Source: Carallia brachiata (lineage: Eukaryota > Streptophyta > Magnoliopsida > Malpighiales > Rhizophoraceae). From it: 64,000 bases of DNA. The notes under the pieces are model-generated. The model saw only the letters and a program-made list of their open reading frames with translations. It made no database searches and was not told where the DNA came from. Position 1 is the stretch's first letter; every line of letters begins with the position of its first letter. The stretch lies in assembly GCA_021464245.1 (NCBI GenBank), contig JADCRB010000016.1:5511250-5575249 (forward strand), in the 5' to 3' direction. Positions 8,448 to 20,440 of the stretch are shown here, in pieces. A program made the position numbers and the translations under genes.

Positions 8448-10858
8448 TTAATCATCGTCATCGATGGGAAGCACTCCCTGATCACTTGGTTGGATGTCTT
8501 CTTCTTCTTTGTCACCACAATCATCCATGAATAAGACAGCTTCAAAATCTGGCTCATCCAAAGAGAGATTTGCGATCTCCAATATACCAACATCATCCAT
8601 AGATTCAAAAGAATCTCCAACAATATCCCACATCTTATTTTCACCTTGCATATACTGTGGAGATTTCCTTGATAATAAGCGAAGATTGTTGTGCACAAAT
8701 ACCAAATCTGTAGCTCGTTGTGGAGTGATCTTATTCCTTTTCATTGAATGAATAAAAGAATAAGTACTCCAATTTCTTTCACAACATGACAAAAACAAGG
8801 TTGTCCAAGCAACCTTATGGCAAGATTCTGAAGTAAAGGAGTCGATGCCCCATGAATTATCCACCATGATTTTGGTTCCATTTCCCATCTATCTCTTATA
8901 GATTCCTCATCCGAAAATTCATCCATGGATCCAAAAAATTTTGCAAACTCCAAATTTACCATCCTTCTCTCTTCCTCATTTGGAAAATATCGTCGTAAGC
9001 ATTCTTTTCTCATTGATGATATTTCCAAATCTCTTTGTGGAGGAATACGACTTGCATCTTCTGTAAGCCATTCTTTGCTTGAATATCTAATGATAATAAG
9101 AAAAAAAACAAGTTAAACAATATAAACAAAATTCCCAATATTCAATATATAAGAATACGAATAAGAAATTAAAAATATAAAGTAAGATTGTTACCTAGGA
9201 TTCAATGAATGTGCCAAGCAATGTAAAGGAGTGTTGCTTTTGCTCCATCTATCTGCCAAAACACTATGAACAACATTCCAAAAGCTTGATTCTTGACTTG
9301 CTCATTTTCCTTCGTGTCTATAAACAATAGCCTTCACTTTTGAAAGCATAGAATCCCACATATCATAAATTAAGTGAAGACAAGGTTTGTTTGTATCAGC
9401 AACTCTAAGCATCTCATATATAGGCTCGTGAAACTGAGAATATAATCAATCTTATCCCACCACAAATCATCTAACAATTTATCTTTCACTTGACAAGCTT
9501 TCCCAACATCATCTTCACGATACAAAGATCATCTTTCACTAATAACCATAGACTACAACCCATTTTTGATTAATTTGAACCTTTTCAACATCACAATCAC
9601 TGATGCAAATTGTGTATCTGCAATAGCAAGCAATTTCAATTTAGAAAAATCATTAAACATGGCAAGTCTCATTGAATGATTCATGATAAAATTTTTGATG
9701 GCTACAGTATCCCAAGCAACTTCAGTAATCCAATGGCATTCTTCATATACAAGTTCATTAGACTCTGTGTTTTTCGCAGCACAAATATTCTTAAGAGCTA
9801 AGTTAAGAGTATGTACCACACATGGAGTCCAAAAGATATGAGGATAAGTCTGTTGAACTAATAAACCAACAGCTCTACAAACCGGTGCATTATTAGTAAC
9901 AACTTGGATCACATGAGAAGGACCAACCTCCATTATCACTTCTTTGATCAAATTGGAGATAAAATACTTGTCTTTAAATTCTCCTTCACAATTAATAGTG
10001 CGTAAGAACATTGGCCCACCTTCAATGACAGCCATAAAATTGATCAAAGGTCTTCTTTGAGGATCTGACCAACCATCACACACTATGCTAACTCCTTTTT
10101 CTCTCCATGTGCCTTTAATAGGATCAAGTAACCTTTCAATATTTGCTTTCTCCCTTTGAAGTAACTTTGTTCGTAGAGTATTGTATCCTGGTGGCACATA
10201 ACCTACGTTATATATATAAAAGATTAGTAAAACAATTAATAATACATGGATATCTATATATGAAATTATTACTTAAAATTACTTACCAGGAATATTTGTG
10301 TTGGCAGCAAAAGTAAAAGAGCTTTTGTAATAAGGATTTTTAGCAAGACTAAATGGCAATTCACCTGAAAAAAACATTCTTGCAATTTCGTTATCTAGTT
10401 GCTCTCGCACTTGCAAATTAAAAGCTTTCTCCAAAGCCGAATTTCCTACAACTTTTCTCTTTTTAGACTCATATCCGGCTTGCCTAAAAGAATTAATATT
10501 TAATGTGCCCATATGTGCAGAACAAGTTGATTGACTTGAAGATGAATGATGAGGTAATGGGACCTCTTTTGGTAGAGTTTTTTTTTGCACGTAAGGCAGC
10601 TTCATCAACCATCTTTTTCATCTCCCTCAATAGTTGATCTGAAACTTTGGGATATATTTTAATGCCATGACCAGTAATCTTTAACAAATGTGCTTTCACT
10701 CTATAATAAGAACCTTTGAAACTGCCTCCACAAATGTTGCATTTAAAAGAAACATTTCCACCACCATCAATGTTCACAAGTTTAGTGACAAATTGCCACA
10801 ATGGCTTAGCATCATCCTCACTTTCTGTATCTTTAGTAATTTCAAGACTAGTAGTCAT
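8448..10858 (-). pseudogene. hAT transposase (BED finger, DUF659, C-terminal dimerisation), disrupted
   Basis: Reading the minus strand from ATG 10858: a BED zinc finger has W21 and the C40-x2-C43...H57...H64 pattern. A frame break falls in the A9 run (10578-10586). The next exon ends near 10287 with a GTAAGT donor, and a short intron closes with an AG near 10202. The DUF659 part (from 10197) has the SIVCDGWSDPQRRPLINFM hallmark of hAT transposases. A TAG at 9553-9555 interrupts it. Degraded homologous sequence continues in shifting frames at 9030-9550, and the C-terminal dimerisation region (CERNWSTYSFIHS) ends at 8448 with an acidic tail. In hATs the enzyme cuts and pastes the element. A possible 5' UTR donor (CAG/GTAAAT) lies near 11925. 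Confidence 0.85.
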
Positions 10859-11080
10859 TGTCTATAAAACCAACAACAAAAACACAGTTAAATTAGTGTT
10901 AAATACATAATAAGATGAACGAAAGTCTATATCTCCTTAAAAAATGTGATTAATTAATCAAATAAGATGAACGAAAAAAAGCAGCCAAATACAAATCTAG
11001 AGGATTCCTCAAAAGTTCACCTTCAAACAAACACAATTTCAAAAAAAAAAAAAAAACAAAAAATAGAGAGAGGAAGCAAT

Positions 11081-11680
11081 CAGTTAGCATCAGGATTCCT
11101 CACAATTTTAGTTAAACTCGTTGTTTCACCAATTATTGTACTCATTTCAGCATTTGATGTGCTGACTTCAATCTTTCCATTCTTGTTCTGCAAGGACTAG
11201 CAGAAAACTTGACATTGAGAATTTACAAGTAATCAGACGCCGTTTGCATCTGTGAGCATTAATACCCTTTATTCACCAGTGGCAACAGAAAATCAAGTGA
11301 ATAGAGTGCTGCTATCACTTCAGGAAACCAGCAGGGTGGCAAATGAGTTTGTTGTAAATGACGGTAAAATCATTATTTCTGATGTTATTAGAACTGATGT
11401 TGGAAATTTACGATCATCAGAAAGTGATGCTCCATTCATTTGGTCTAGCTCAAGCTCTTCAGGAGTCCAACTTAAGCCTGTGTCCGATACAGAAATTATT
11501 CCAAGTTAATGTCATGCGCTAGGCAAGTTCATTGGTAGCTGAACAGATGGCGTCGTTGTGACAAATGTTGATCAGTTTGAATAAATCAGTTAGCATCAGG
11601 ATCAGTTAGCAAACGAAAAAACAACAAAAAAAATTGAAGTAATCAGTTAGCAATCACTTAGCATCAGGATTCCTCGCTCA
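11081..11680. repeat. Dispersed repeats of CAGTTAGCATCAGGAT within the hAT
   Basis: CAGTTAGCATCAGGATTCCT at 11081-11100 recurs at 11587 (CAGTTAGCATCAGGAT) and in altered form at 11644-11674. The repeats bracket the coding-like fragment and may mark a nested insertion or an internal duplication. Confidence 0.6.
11219..11509 (+). CDS. Unidentified coding-like fragment inside the hAT element
   Basis: An open frame of 96 codons runs from just after a TGA at 11216 to a TAA at 11507, without an obvious ATG; translation includes NEFVVNDGKIIISDVIR and ends DTEIIPS. Its balanced composition differs from the AT-rich surroundings and low-complexity frames nearby. It lies in the presumed 5' untranslated part of the hAT, opposite in strand to the transposase, and is bracketed by repeats of CAGTTAGCATCAGGATTCCTC type (11081 and about 11643). 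It may be a captured host gene piece. I do not recognise the family. Confidence 0.35.
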   Translation, partial: EFTSNQTPFASVSINTLYSPVATENQVNRVLLSLQETSRVANEFVVNDGKIIISDVIRTDVGNLRSSESDAPFIWSSSSSSGVQLKPVSDTEIIPS

Positions 11681-12442
11681 AACAAACGGCGAGTATAATC
11701 AAAAGAACAAAAAACTAAAATTGAAGACCAGTAAAACAACAAAAAAAATTAACTTCTACAAGAATATTAATCAAAGGAAAGGTAACCAGCACCATAAACA
11801 ACTTCAGGCTTTTTCACCAATTAAGTTGAAGTAAGAAACCAGGGTTTTAAAATCTAAAATTGAAGTAAGAAATTAAAAATTTCTTAACCAAAATAAAAAA
11901 ATTAAGGTAAATATTAGTAATTTACCTGGTAGAAAGAAGGAGAAGCAACCCAGAAATTAAGGATTAAGGAACTACTGGAGAGAGATTCTATAACTTCTGT
12001 AACTTTTGTTGTTATGTCGAAGAAGAAGAAAAGAGCCAAAGAGAAAAGCCAAAAAGAACGACCCAAGTACCGATCTGTTTCGTTGCTTCTGTATTGTCGA
12101 AGAAGAAGAAAACCCAAGACAACTCGGTGGCTGCCCTGATGCTATCGACGGTCGGTCTGTCGCTAATCTGAGACGGAAATCTCTAAAATTAAATGGTATT
12201 GGTGAGTTACTGCATTTTTTTTTTCTTAGTTATTCTTTTTTTAAAAATTATTTTAAAAATAAAAATACTAAAATATCCTTAAACGTGTCCAAGGAGTGTC
12301 GACACGCGTGTCCAATTTTTTTTTAAAATTTTTTTGTCGGACACTTCTTGGTATGTCCGAGGCGTGTCGGGACGCGTGTCCGTGTCCGAAAAGTGTCCGA
12401 CACTTACACAGCTCTAAATTTGGAGTGTCCGTGCATCCTAGG

Positions 12443-12640
12443 CAGCCGCCTTCCTGTTCATATAAGTGATGGAAGACCGATAGATATTTTCAAGTTGGCA
12501 ATTTTAACAGTTGGTAAATTATGTAAGGTTATGTGATTATATGGCATTGTTTGCCTTTTTGGTATTGGGAACTGTCATATTATGATGTTGTGATTATATT
12601 GTTTTTGGATTTTATTGGGCATGTTGTGCTTAATGGTGTT
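12443..12640 (+). pseudogene. F-box locus copy, 3' remainder (right of hAT)
   Basis: Begins with the right target duplication CAGCCGCC, then continues homology to the F-box locus 3' region (TCCTGTTCATA, TTGGTAAA, TTTTATTGGGCATG), matching about 61898-62042 and the minus-strand copy at 14935-15345. Homology fades after about 12635. Non-coding. Confidence 0.7.
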
Positions 12641-13330
12641 ATTGTCAACCACACCAAGGAAAATTATTTCTATTATAGTGTTTGGAAATGTTCACAGTAT
12701 AGTTGAAATGTAAAACAATGTGTGCGCGACTGTTTATTTGTGTTTCTATGAAGAAATAAAGAGAAGTGATAAATTGTATCTACTGTGCAATATCAATGGC
12801 ATAACTTGTAACTGTAATGAGAAAGGCACTAGAGAAAGACGTAGGTCCCGGTGCCCATAAAATGCCATAGTTGAGGCTAGAAGTGGGTGGGTTTTATGTT
12901 CTCCTGAGGGATTATAATTTTTTGATTTTAGTTCTAAAATTTCTGGTCGTAAGTGGAGGACCATCAGCGAGTCGTCTGCAGTTGAAGGGTAAGTCTTTAC
13001 ATAAGTTATGGTGGTGGTACTTTTAATCAACACTTTCGGGAACGATGTTGCGCATAAAAAAGTAGTTGGAGAAATACGAACTATTCCTCTTTGGTGCTAA
13101 TATATCAACTCTTTCTAGGTCCGATAGGAACTATATTCCTTGCATTTAATGAGTATATGAACCGAAAATTAAAACCATCTGAATTTGTCCTAGAATTTTA
13201 TTTTTTTTTTATCAAAGGGAAATTATTGCATTATCGAATAAAGTCAGTACGTAGGCACTTCGACTGATGCATCTGCACTGACCTTCGACTGATGTATCCC
13301 GCCGTCGTTGGAATGAGGGGAATCCAGTTC
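12640..13330. other. Intergenic DNA without recognisable gene
   Basis: No coding frame or clear repeat ends were seen. The 95-codon minus frame at 12746-13033 has no family features. Confidence 0.5.
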
Positions 13331-13661
13331 TGCTGGGAAATACCTCAATGGAGATGCAAACCAGGCAACTCTCGCGTGTTCACGGGAAAATAGCAGGTGT
13401 CACCACTGGAGTGCATGGTTTAGTGGCAAGGGATTTGACCATATCTTTACGAATTTACGGGTTCAACTCTTACTATAATTATTCGGTAGGACTAAATGTA
13501 CGCTTAGTTTCCAAGGTCTCGAACGACTCTGCAATGACTCTTACTAAATTTATCAGAGTTTGCTCTCTTATGTAAGTTTAGAAGTAGCGGCTCATATCCT
13601 ACTTCAGAGAAGACCTAAGCATAATCTATTTCTTACTCATTTTTTCAAAAAAAAAAAAAAG
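13330..13661 (+). mobile_element. tRNA-derived SINE
   Basis: An internal Pol III promoter is visible: box A-like TGGTTTAGTGG (13416-13426) and box B-like GGGTTCAACTC (13459-13469) 32 bp later. The element ends in an A14 run at 13648-13661. The 5' limit is approximate and no target duplication was found. Confidence 0.55.
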
Positions 13662-13679
13662 GAAACATAGCATTTGTTC

Positions 13680-14760
13680 AAGGGATTCTCCTTATTCTCC
13701 CATATGGGACACATTGCTTGCTCCGTAGCTCTTCTACACTTTAAAAGTTGACTTGTGTGGGCAGAGAATTTCTCATGGCTCGACAAATGAAATGCTTGAC
13801 TTGTGGTTGCACTTTCAGTCCCCATATCCGCTTCCAAGTGTCGGAATTGGCCGATCTCGATTCCCCTATGTCACGCCCTTGGTGCTGCTTTTCCAAGGCC
13901 ATTACTTGGTATCCAGATTAGACTGTATATTGTCTAGACTTCTCATAATGCCAGATTAGTTGATCCTGATTGCCACAATGACTCAGAAGGATGCTTTCTA
14001 TAGCCTCTTTCTCTAGCTTACTGAACAGGGCTTCTAATTTCCTTAGGTTCCAACGCCTTCTGTCTGGGCATAAGAGATTGGCAACAATCAAGTCTTGTGT
14101 CTGCGCTGGCCTTGAAGATTGGATTTTGAAGTTGGGCAAGTTTGTAATCCATGGTTCATCCATATGGTCACACTCCTGCCATCACCAATATTCCACCTAA
14201 GGCCCTTGAGTAGCAATCCTCTGCCATGAATGAGGGTTTGCTGGGCCCAAGAGGTCATATTTCCCTCGGCAGCAGATATGAGAATACCCTTCAACCGTAA
14301 AGTTTGGGGTTTAAATTCCGGATTTTATCCACATAATTTTCTCTAAAAAGACAAAAAAAAAAGAAATGCCCTGCAATATCTTTAGCTATATATATATATC
14401 CCTTACCCATAATGCATCAGGACTGTTCATAATTCTTCAATATTGCTTTGCTTTCAAATCTCTAACTCTCATTCCACCTGAGAATGTAGGCAAGCAGAGC
14501 TTATTCCATCCTTCCCAATGGATTCAACGCTCCTCTTCTCTTTGACCCCACCAGAATTTGGCCATTATAATGTTCAATTTAGAACGTAGGGCCCGTGGAA
14601 ATTTGAACACTGACATTGCATATGAAGGAATTGTTGTTGCGACCGCTTTGATAAGGACTTCCCTACCTGCCAAGGAGAGTAATTTCGGTTTCCATGTAGC
14701 TGTTTTATGCTCAACCCTCTCTTCCACATATTGCATTACTGGGATCTCCGTTGAGTAATT
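13680..14760 (-). pseudogene. LINE (L1-type) fragment: RT C-terminal and zf-RVT regions
   Basis: On the minus strand, 14736-14524 encodes the stretch after plant L1 reverse transcriptase (WKPKLLSLAGREVLIKAV, FWWG). Next come GGMRVRDLK and SPDALWVR (about 14500-14400), SWAQQTLIHGRGLLLKG with GDGRSVTIW (14294-14170), DQLIWHYE (about 13940), VKHF and a zf-RVT-like CPIW motif (about 13800-13700). This is the standard order in plant LINEs between RT and RNase H. Several frames are used, with an insertion of A-rich DNA near 14300-14370. The RT catalytic core is absent. Confidence 0.8.
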
Positions 14761-14934
14761 TCCTTTTCTGTCAATTAGTATTTTTCTTTTTGAAAAAATT
14801 ATTTAAAAATTTATCAGATAACGGTAGTAATCAATAATAATAATGACTAAAAAAATCTGAAAGTCTTTTGTCATATTTCTTCTCTCGCATTACCAGGTCT
14901 AAGTCCTCTGGGAAAACTACACGCGGTGTAGAAT

Positions 14935-15345
14935 TTCAAAAGGTGAAAGGTGAGCTTTTCATTGGCACAAAATAATATAATCACAGCATTATATTCCCAA
15001 TACCCAAAGGCAAATAAAACAATATGATCACATAACATTACATAGTTTACCAATTTTAATTGGTCCTCCATCAGTTCTATGAACAGATGCAGCTCCAAAC
15101 ACAGCTGCTCTTCTGCTAGGGGTAAAAAGAGAAAAGAAGCAAAACTAGAGCTGATAAGGAGCCACCAAACTGAGAAGCCATTTGAACCCCGCAAAACCAA
15201 TTTCAGTGTTAATTCTTCCAAGGACAACAAGAAGCAATGAGTAATAATGAGCATAGCAGGCAGCATGCTTGCATTTTGAGGATCAGTTCTAAAAACTGTT
15301 AATTGGGAGAGACAAAAGATAAACAAACAACTGTTTGATTGCGGC
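14935..15345 (-). pseudogene. Third copy of the F-box locus 3' segment, inverted
   Basis: The minus strand matches 61630-62000 and 7860-8036 plus 12443-12600. Shared blocks include CTGAAATTGGTTTTGCGGGG, TCAAATGGCTT, TGTTCATAGAA, TTGGTAAACTATGTAA and GTATTGGGAA. No F-box coding part is present. It lies about 600 bp beyond the 3' end of the transporter gene. A 158-codon frame on the same strand (14871-15347) spans it and is hydrophobic; I treat it as uncertain. Confidence 0.7.
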
Positions 15346-15930
15346 AAACCAATACTATGTCCACTTATGATTGCACAAGCTGCAGCTGCATTCTACTATT
15401 ATCAAATTATTACTGTTTTGAAGAAGAAGAAAAAGAAGAAACTTTTAGCTAATTTGCAGGTTGTGCATCCTGTCAATAGATGGCCTTTTCTTATCCAATA
15501 GTGTTTCCACAACTTCAAGCATCGAATCAATCCATGACAAACTGCCATCCAAACATACATTAGCAAACCACAGGATATTTGTATTCCCAAAATTTCAGCA
15601 CCAGGCTCTTTGCATGCCATTTTCAGTAGTGTACGTGTTTTTTTTTTCTTTTTTTTTTTTAAATTGACTATCTATTTTCCCTTGCAGTGAAAGGGATCTC
15701 TAAAAATTCACAATTTAGAGTTTCTGAACATCAAGTTAGATAACCCTCCAATTGGATGCGTATGCTCCAATTTGAAGCTGAATCTTGCATGGAAAAAAGC
15801 AATATAGAATAACACCACTGCAGTATCACCAATGGGGAAATAATGTTTCTTCCACTTCTGTTATAGCTACCATCCACAGCTGTAGGAACCTTGTGATTTT
15901 AGAACAAGTGTCTATCTCAAGCTTATGGGG
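15345..15930. other. 3' flank of the transporter gene
   Basis: Probably contains the 3' UTR of the minus-strand transporter. It holds T-rich runs at 15638-15660. No gene recognised. Confidence 0.5.
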
Positions 15931-18243
15931 TCACAAACTAAGCTTATTAATGACTGGATCTTTCTGCACTAATCGCTCAACATCTCCCAATTCAACCTCA
16001 CCTCTTTGCCACTCTCCTTCATTTTGAAATATCATTTCAATTTGCTCCAAAGACTTGCCTTTTGTTTCAGGAACACATGTGTGGACGAAAACGACAGAAA
16101 GAGCTGATATTAGTGCAAAGATGAAGAAGGTCCCACCGACTGTGATTGCACGAGACACTGAGAGGAACGACATGGTAACTAAACCACTACTGACTCTACT
16201 CCCCACTGCCCCAATAGCCGATGCTTGAGCTCGAAGTCTTAGTGGGAAGATTTCAGATGACAAGACCCAACAAATTGGGCCAATTCCTACCGAGAAGAAA
16301 GCTACATTCGCACAAACAAATAAAATTGCCATACCAATTCCCAGTTCTCCATCACCGATAAAAGATAAAGTAAGGCTCAAACAAAGCAAGCTGATGGTCA
16401 TTCCAATTGTGCTTGCATAAAGTAAAGGTTTTCTACCCACCTTGTCAATGAGAAATATGGCTGCCAATATGAAAATAGTTTTGGTAAACCCAACAGCAAC
16501 AGTTGCAGCAAGAAGCTGAGTGTTGCCCTTGATCCCAGCATCTTTAAAAATGTTAGGACTATAGTACACAGCAGCCTCAATGCCTGTAATTTGCTGGAAA
16601 ACTTGGATTCCACAACCAGTGATCAGCATCCTCCTAACCACAGGCGAGGGATTTAAAATTTCACTCCACACAGCTTTTGCTTCACACCTCTCAGCATTGG
16701 CAAGCCCAGCAGCCACTTGTATCTCAGCTAATCTTTCCTCAGCTTCTCTATCATTTTTGTTGGTCTTTGACAACACCATTCTCGCTTCTTCAATTCTATT
16801 CTGCATCACTAACCATCTTGGTGATTCAGGGATCACAAACAGTGCAAACAACAGAAATATGGAGGGAACAATTCCAACACCAAGCATAACCCTCCAACTT
16901 ATATGGACCGGTAGTCCTGAGAAGGCATAATTGGAAACATATCCAAGTAGGATTCCCAGGTTTATAAAAATCTCAGGAAAAGAGGTAAGGGATCCTCTGG
17001 CAATAGCGGGCGATATCTCTGCGATATACACTGGGGCGATCATCACTCCAAAGCCTATCCCGACCCCAGCCAAAATCCTGCCAATCATAAGTATCTCAAA
17101 AGAAGGTGCAAGTGACATTACAGCAGCCCCTGACTGAAAGACAATTGCTGCAAATGCTATTGTCCACTTTCGACCAATGGCATCAGATGTCTTTCCTCCT
17201 GCTAAACTACCAAAGAGTGATAGTATGCTTAAAATTCCAACAAGCATCTCTTCTTGTAATTCTGATATCCTGAGATCTTCCTGAATAAATATGAGCGCTC
17301 CACTCATGACACCCACATCTGTGAAGTGACCAGGAAACTTGATAAAGCAGAAATTTTAAAGTACAATCAGGTGGCCTGTGCTTGCGTACAGCAGGCACCA
17401 ATTTAGATTGTAAAAATAGTCTTAAATGAACAAATACAGAATGCAGCTTGGCCTGTTTACCGCCTAAATTCCTCAAAGCTAAAGTAAGTTTAGGATTTTT
17501 TTTTTTTGATAAATAAGTTTAGATAGTTTGTCGACCAATTGATAAAGAAAGGGTTATTCTTTTATCATTTACGATGGATTGGCATGTGTTATTCATCTAC
17601 TAATTTGCATCATGTCCTTTCAAAAACTCAACTCGTTTAATGACTGAATAATTCTCCCAAACCATTACCTACTCGAGCACAATTTCTATTGCCAGTTGAA
17701 AGAACAGAGTCTTTTCTCCTCTGTAAATTAATACTAAATCAAAGTATTTATGTGCCTAAACTTCCTAATCCCAAGGATCCACATTGATCCCAAAATTAAG
17801 TATCTTTATCTGACACCCAACAAGCTTAAACTACAGAAAATTCCCAGTTGAGCCATAGAAAGTACAATTACAGACAAATAAAAACGGAATTAATGGAGAC
17901 AAAACAGTAAATGAAAAATTCACAATGTGGGAACTAAAATTAAGAGATCAAGCATATAACATTGCAGATAGCATAAAATAAACATATATACACATAGAGA
18001 GAGAGAGAGAGAGAGAGAGAAGTAAATACCGATATACTAACCATAGCCAATAAGAACAGAATTGAAGGAGGCAAAGATGGCGCAGACAAAGACAAAATAT
18101 TTTGGGTCATTTTTCCTCTGAACAATACCCTGTTGTTGTTGAGCATTATTGGCCAACACAATAATTTCCTCTGTAGTATCAGAATCCATCCTCTTGTACT
18201 TGTTTTGACCCTTCACTGCATTCCCATTTTCCTGCAACCCCAT
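15931..18243 (-). CDS. Polyol/monosaccharide transporter (MFS, PLT/PMT type), 2 exons
   Basis: Exon 1 is 18243-18042 and exon 2 is 17318-15931. The donor GT (18041-18040) and acceptor AG (17320-17319) join codon GAT to give GYDVGVMSGA, a hallmark of the first membrane helix. The 529-residue product is normal length for the family. Visible sugar-porter signatures: D..GRK (to residue 118), PESPRWLV (231-238), QQITGIEAAVYYSP (309-322), VGRKPLL and PETKG (484-488). About twelve membrane helices are expected. Related plant proteins are proton symporters for sugar alcohols, inositol or monosaccharides at the plasma membrane. The N-terminus of about 45 residues is hydrophilic and cytosolic. The single intron just before the first loop motif is typical of PLT genes. 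Substrate cannot be read from sequence. The gene looks intact. Confidence 0.93.
17997..18020. repeat. (GA)n microsatellite in the transporter intron
   Basis: About twelve GA units lie 20 bp inside the donor side of the intron (minus strand reads CT repeats). Confidence 0.9.
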
Positions 18244-19540
18244 CTCTCCTCCTCTATGTATCTATAGATGATGTACAATATATATACATATGAATCTCTT
18301 TATATGTATATTTGTGTAGATATATATATGTCTTTGTCCTCCCTCTCCTCCTTTTTTTATATCTTGTCCTGTGAAGGAGGAGGAAGAGAGAGAGAGAGAA
18401 AGATAAAAACCTTTGCTTTTGACTCCTCAGGTTTAATGTGGCTTTTGGCTTTGTTTTTTCAGATGTGGGAGGGGAGAAGAGAGAGAGGGAATGGGAGAAA
18501 GACAAGAGAGAGATTTTGGGTGCTCCAACTTTTTCGTTACAATGGCCTATGTCTGAAAATGGTCCTACAAAGTGGGGCCTCTCTTAGCGTGGGTGAAGCA
18601 ACACACATAGCTTCCCTCTACAAGCAAGAGAAGTCACGGTGTTGACTGTTGAGAACTGACTTTTGTAGAATAACTGGCTTATTAATAGAGCCTGTTAAGA
18701 AGATGCAGCAAAATAAATTGGGTCAGAAATATAATTATTTATTTTGATTCTCTTATGTTTTGAGGTGGTAGTTTTGTTTCTTATAATACAGGATTGTATT
18801 TTTTATTCTATCCACTTTCTTCATTTTTAATTTTTTTTCTTATTAATATTAACTTACTTTTTAATTTTTATAATTATAATATGAATTTTAGATTTTTTAA
18901 TTCTTTTCTAAGATTTTAAAAAAATTGAAAGGAATTATTTTTTATTTGCTAATTTCGATTAAAATTTAAATTTGAAAGCTCTGATTTTATTGAAAATCAT
19001 GAATTGATTACTTCACAAAGATAATTTTTTGCATAGTGTTCCACAGCAGTAGATTATGAAATTTGCTTAGGATAAGATACTTTTTTTTTTTCCGGAAATG
19101 CTAGTTAGATACAGATTTTTTTTAACATAAATATGGATAATGTGACAATATACATTCAATAACCCTAATTATTCATTCGATTGGAATACATGTCAAACAA
19201 GGATTATGCAAATAACAAATTTAAAAGAGAAAAATCAAGCGATTCATTTTTATTAAGACACATGTGGATTCATAGTAATATTAGTTATTAATTGATTAAA
19301 TTAAAATAATTAAATAAACTGTTAAATATCTTTAAATACATAGTTTGTTCGCTTATATATCCTAAAAAATGAATCACGTGGTGGTGTTCAATTAAAAAAA
19401 CTTGCTCTATGTTTAGAAATTAGTAATTATCATAAATATAGCCTTGTCCACACAACTTATATATGCATATACGCATCTACACTTTTTAGGTTTAAAAAAA
19501 TTAAAATTATGGTATGTAATATGTGAAAGTATGAATAAAT
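18244..19540. other. Transporter upstream region and AT-rich intergenic DNA
   Basis: 18244-18530 is rich in GA/CT and TATATA tracts and is the likely 5' UTR/promoter of the minus-strand transporter. 18660-19540 is AT-rich with no recognisable gene. Confidence 0.5.
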
Positions 19541-19542
19541 AA

Positions 19543-20440
19543 ATGCATGCAAGAAAATCTCCTAGTAGCCAAAGATGCGACTTTGTCAACATCAATGGGG
19601 ATCGCATAGGTTTGGTGAGAATTCACTCTGCTCTTCTCTTTTGCACCATTTGGAGCTTTCAAAACCCAATCTTCTTCCTACCCTACTATTGGGCAAAAGT
19701 TAGGCAATTCGGTGGATTCTTTAACTTATGTTTACGAGACAATCGGTGGATTGTTTGTTGGCAAATTTGGAAATCTCGTAATGAGCACATCTTTGATCAA
19801 CAGCAGCCTATGCCCTACAAGACCTTGTCTCGTATCCAGGTTCAGCTTAAAGAGATGGCCCTGTTGGAAGGGATCCCTTCTCCAGATTTTCAGGTGGCCA
19901 ACAATGCATTGGATAGGAGATGGCTTCCCCCCTGACATAGGTGCCATTAAGGTTAATTGTGACGCTTCTTTCAAGGAGAATTCGAGAGCTGACATGACAA
20001 TTGTTTGTAGGAATGACAAAGGGGAATTAATTGATGGCCGAGCATTCACTAGACCCGCAAGGACAGCTCTTCAAGCTGAGGCAAAGGCTTTATTATTGGC
20101 GTTCCAATTTATTGCAAATTTGAAACCCTCTAAGAGCATTATTGAGATGGATAGTCAACTTCTCTACAACCTCCTGCAAGAGGACAAAAATGGCTGGCCG
20201 TGGATGTAGCCCCAATTTTGCATGACGTCAAACTTCTTATGTCTATTATTATTCGTTGTACTTTTTGTTATGTACCTAGGAGTGCTAATACTTCTGCTGA
20301 TTGGGTTGCAAGACAGTCTAATGAGGGTTTCTGTCCCTCAGACTGGGTTTGCAACCCTCCTGATGCTCTATTACGTCTGCTATCTTTTGATTACTTTCAT
20401 TAATATATGCTGCTTTCATGCTTTGGTCAAAAAAAAAAAA
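19543..20440 (+). pseudogene. 5'-truncated LINE 3' end: RNase H domain plus poly-A
   Basis: 19640-19935 encodes the linker typical of plant LINEs (WIVCWQIWKSRNEHIF). After a frame change near 19920, the RNase H fold appears: KVNCDASF (first catalytic Asp), LQAEAKALLLA (Glu), IIEMDSQ (Asp). After a second frame change near 20200, SANTSADWVARQ gives the last catalytic Asp region. The copy ends at a TTGGTC-A12 tail (20423-20440), as expected for target-primed reverse transcription. Upstream RT and endonuclease are missing. Confidence 0.8.

Larger units (their letters stand above)
8045..12442 (-). mobile_element. hAT-superfamily DNA transposon, 4.4 kb, transposase on minus strand
   Basis: The left end TAGGTTGCACAGACAC pairs with the inverted right end, which reads CCTAGGATGCACGGACAC. 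An exact 8-bp target duplication flanks it, and F-box-locus homology resumes directly beyond both ends. Subterminal GGACAC/GTGTCC repeats are dense at both ends (8055-8135 and 12285-12435), as expected for transposase binding sites. The transposase is broken (see 8448-10858), so movement would need one supplied from elsewhere. The right end carries two extra bases relative to the left end. Confidence 0.85.
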
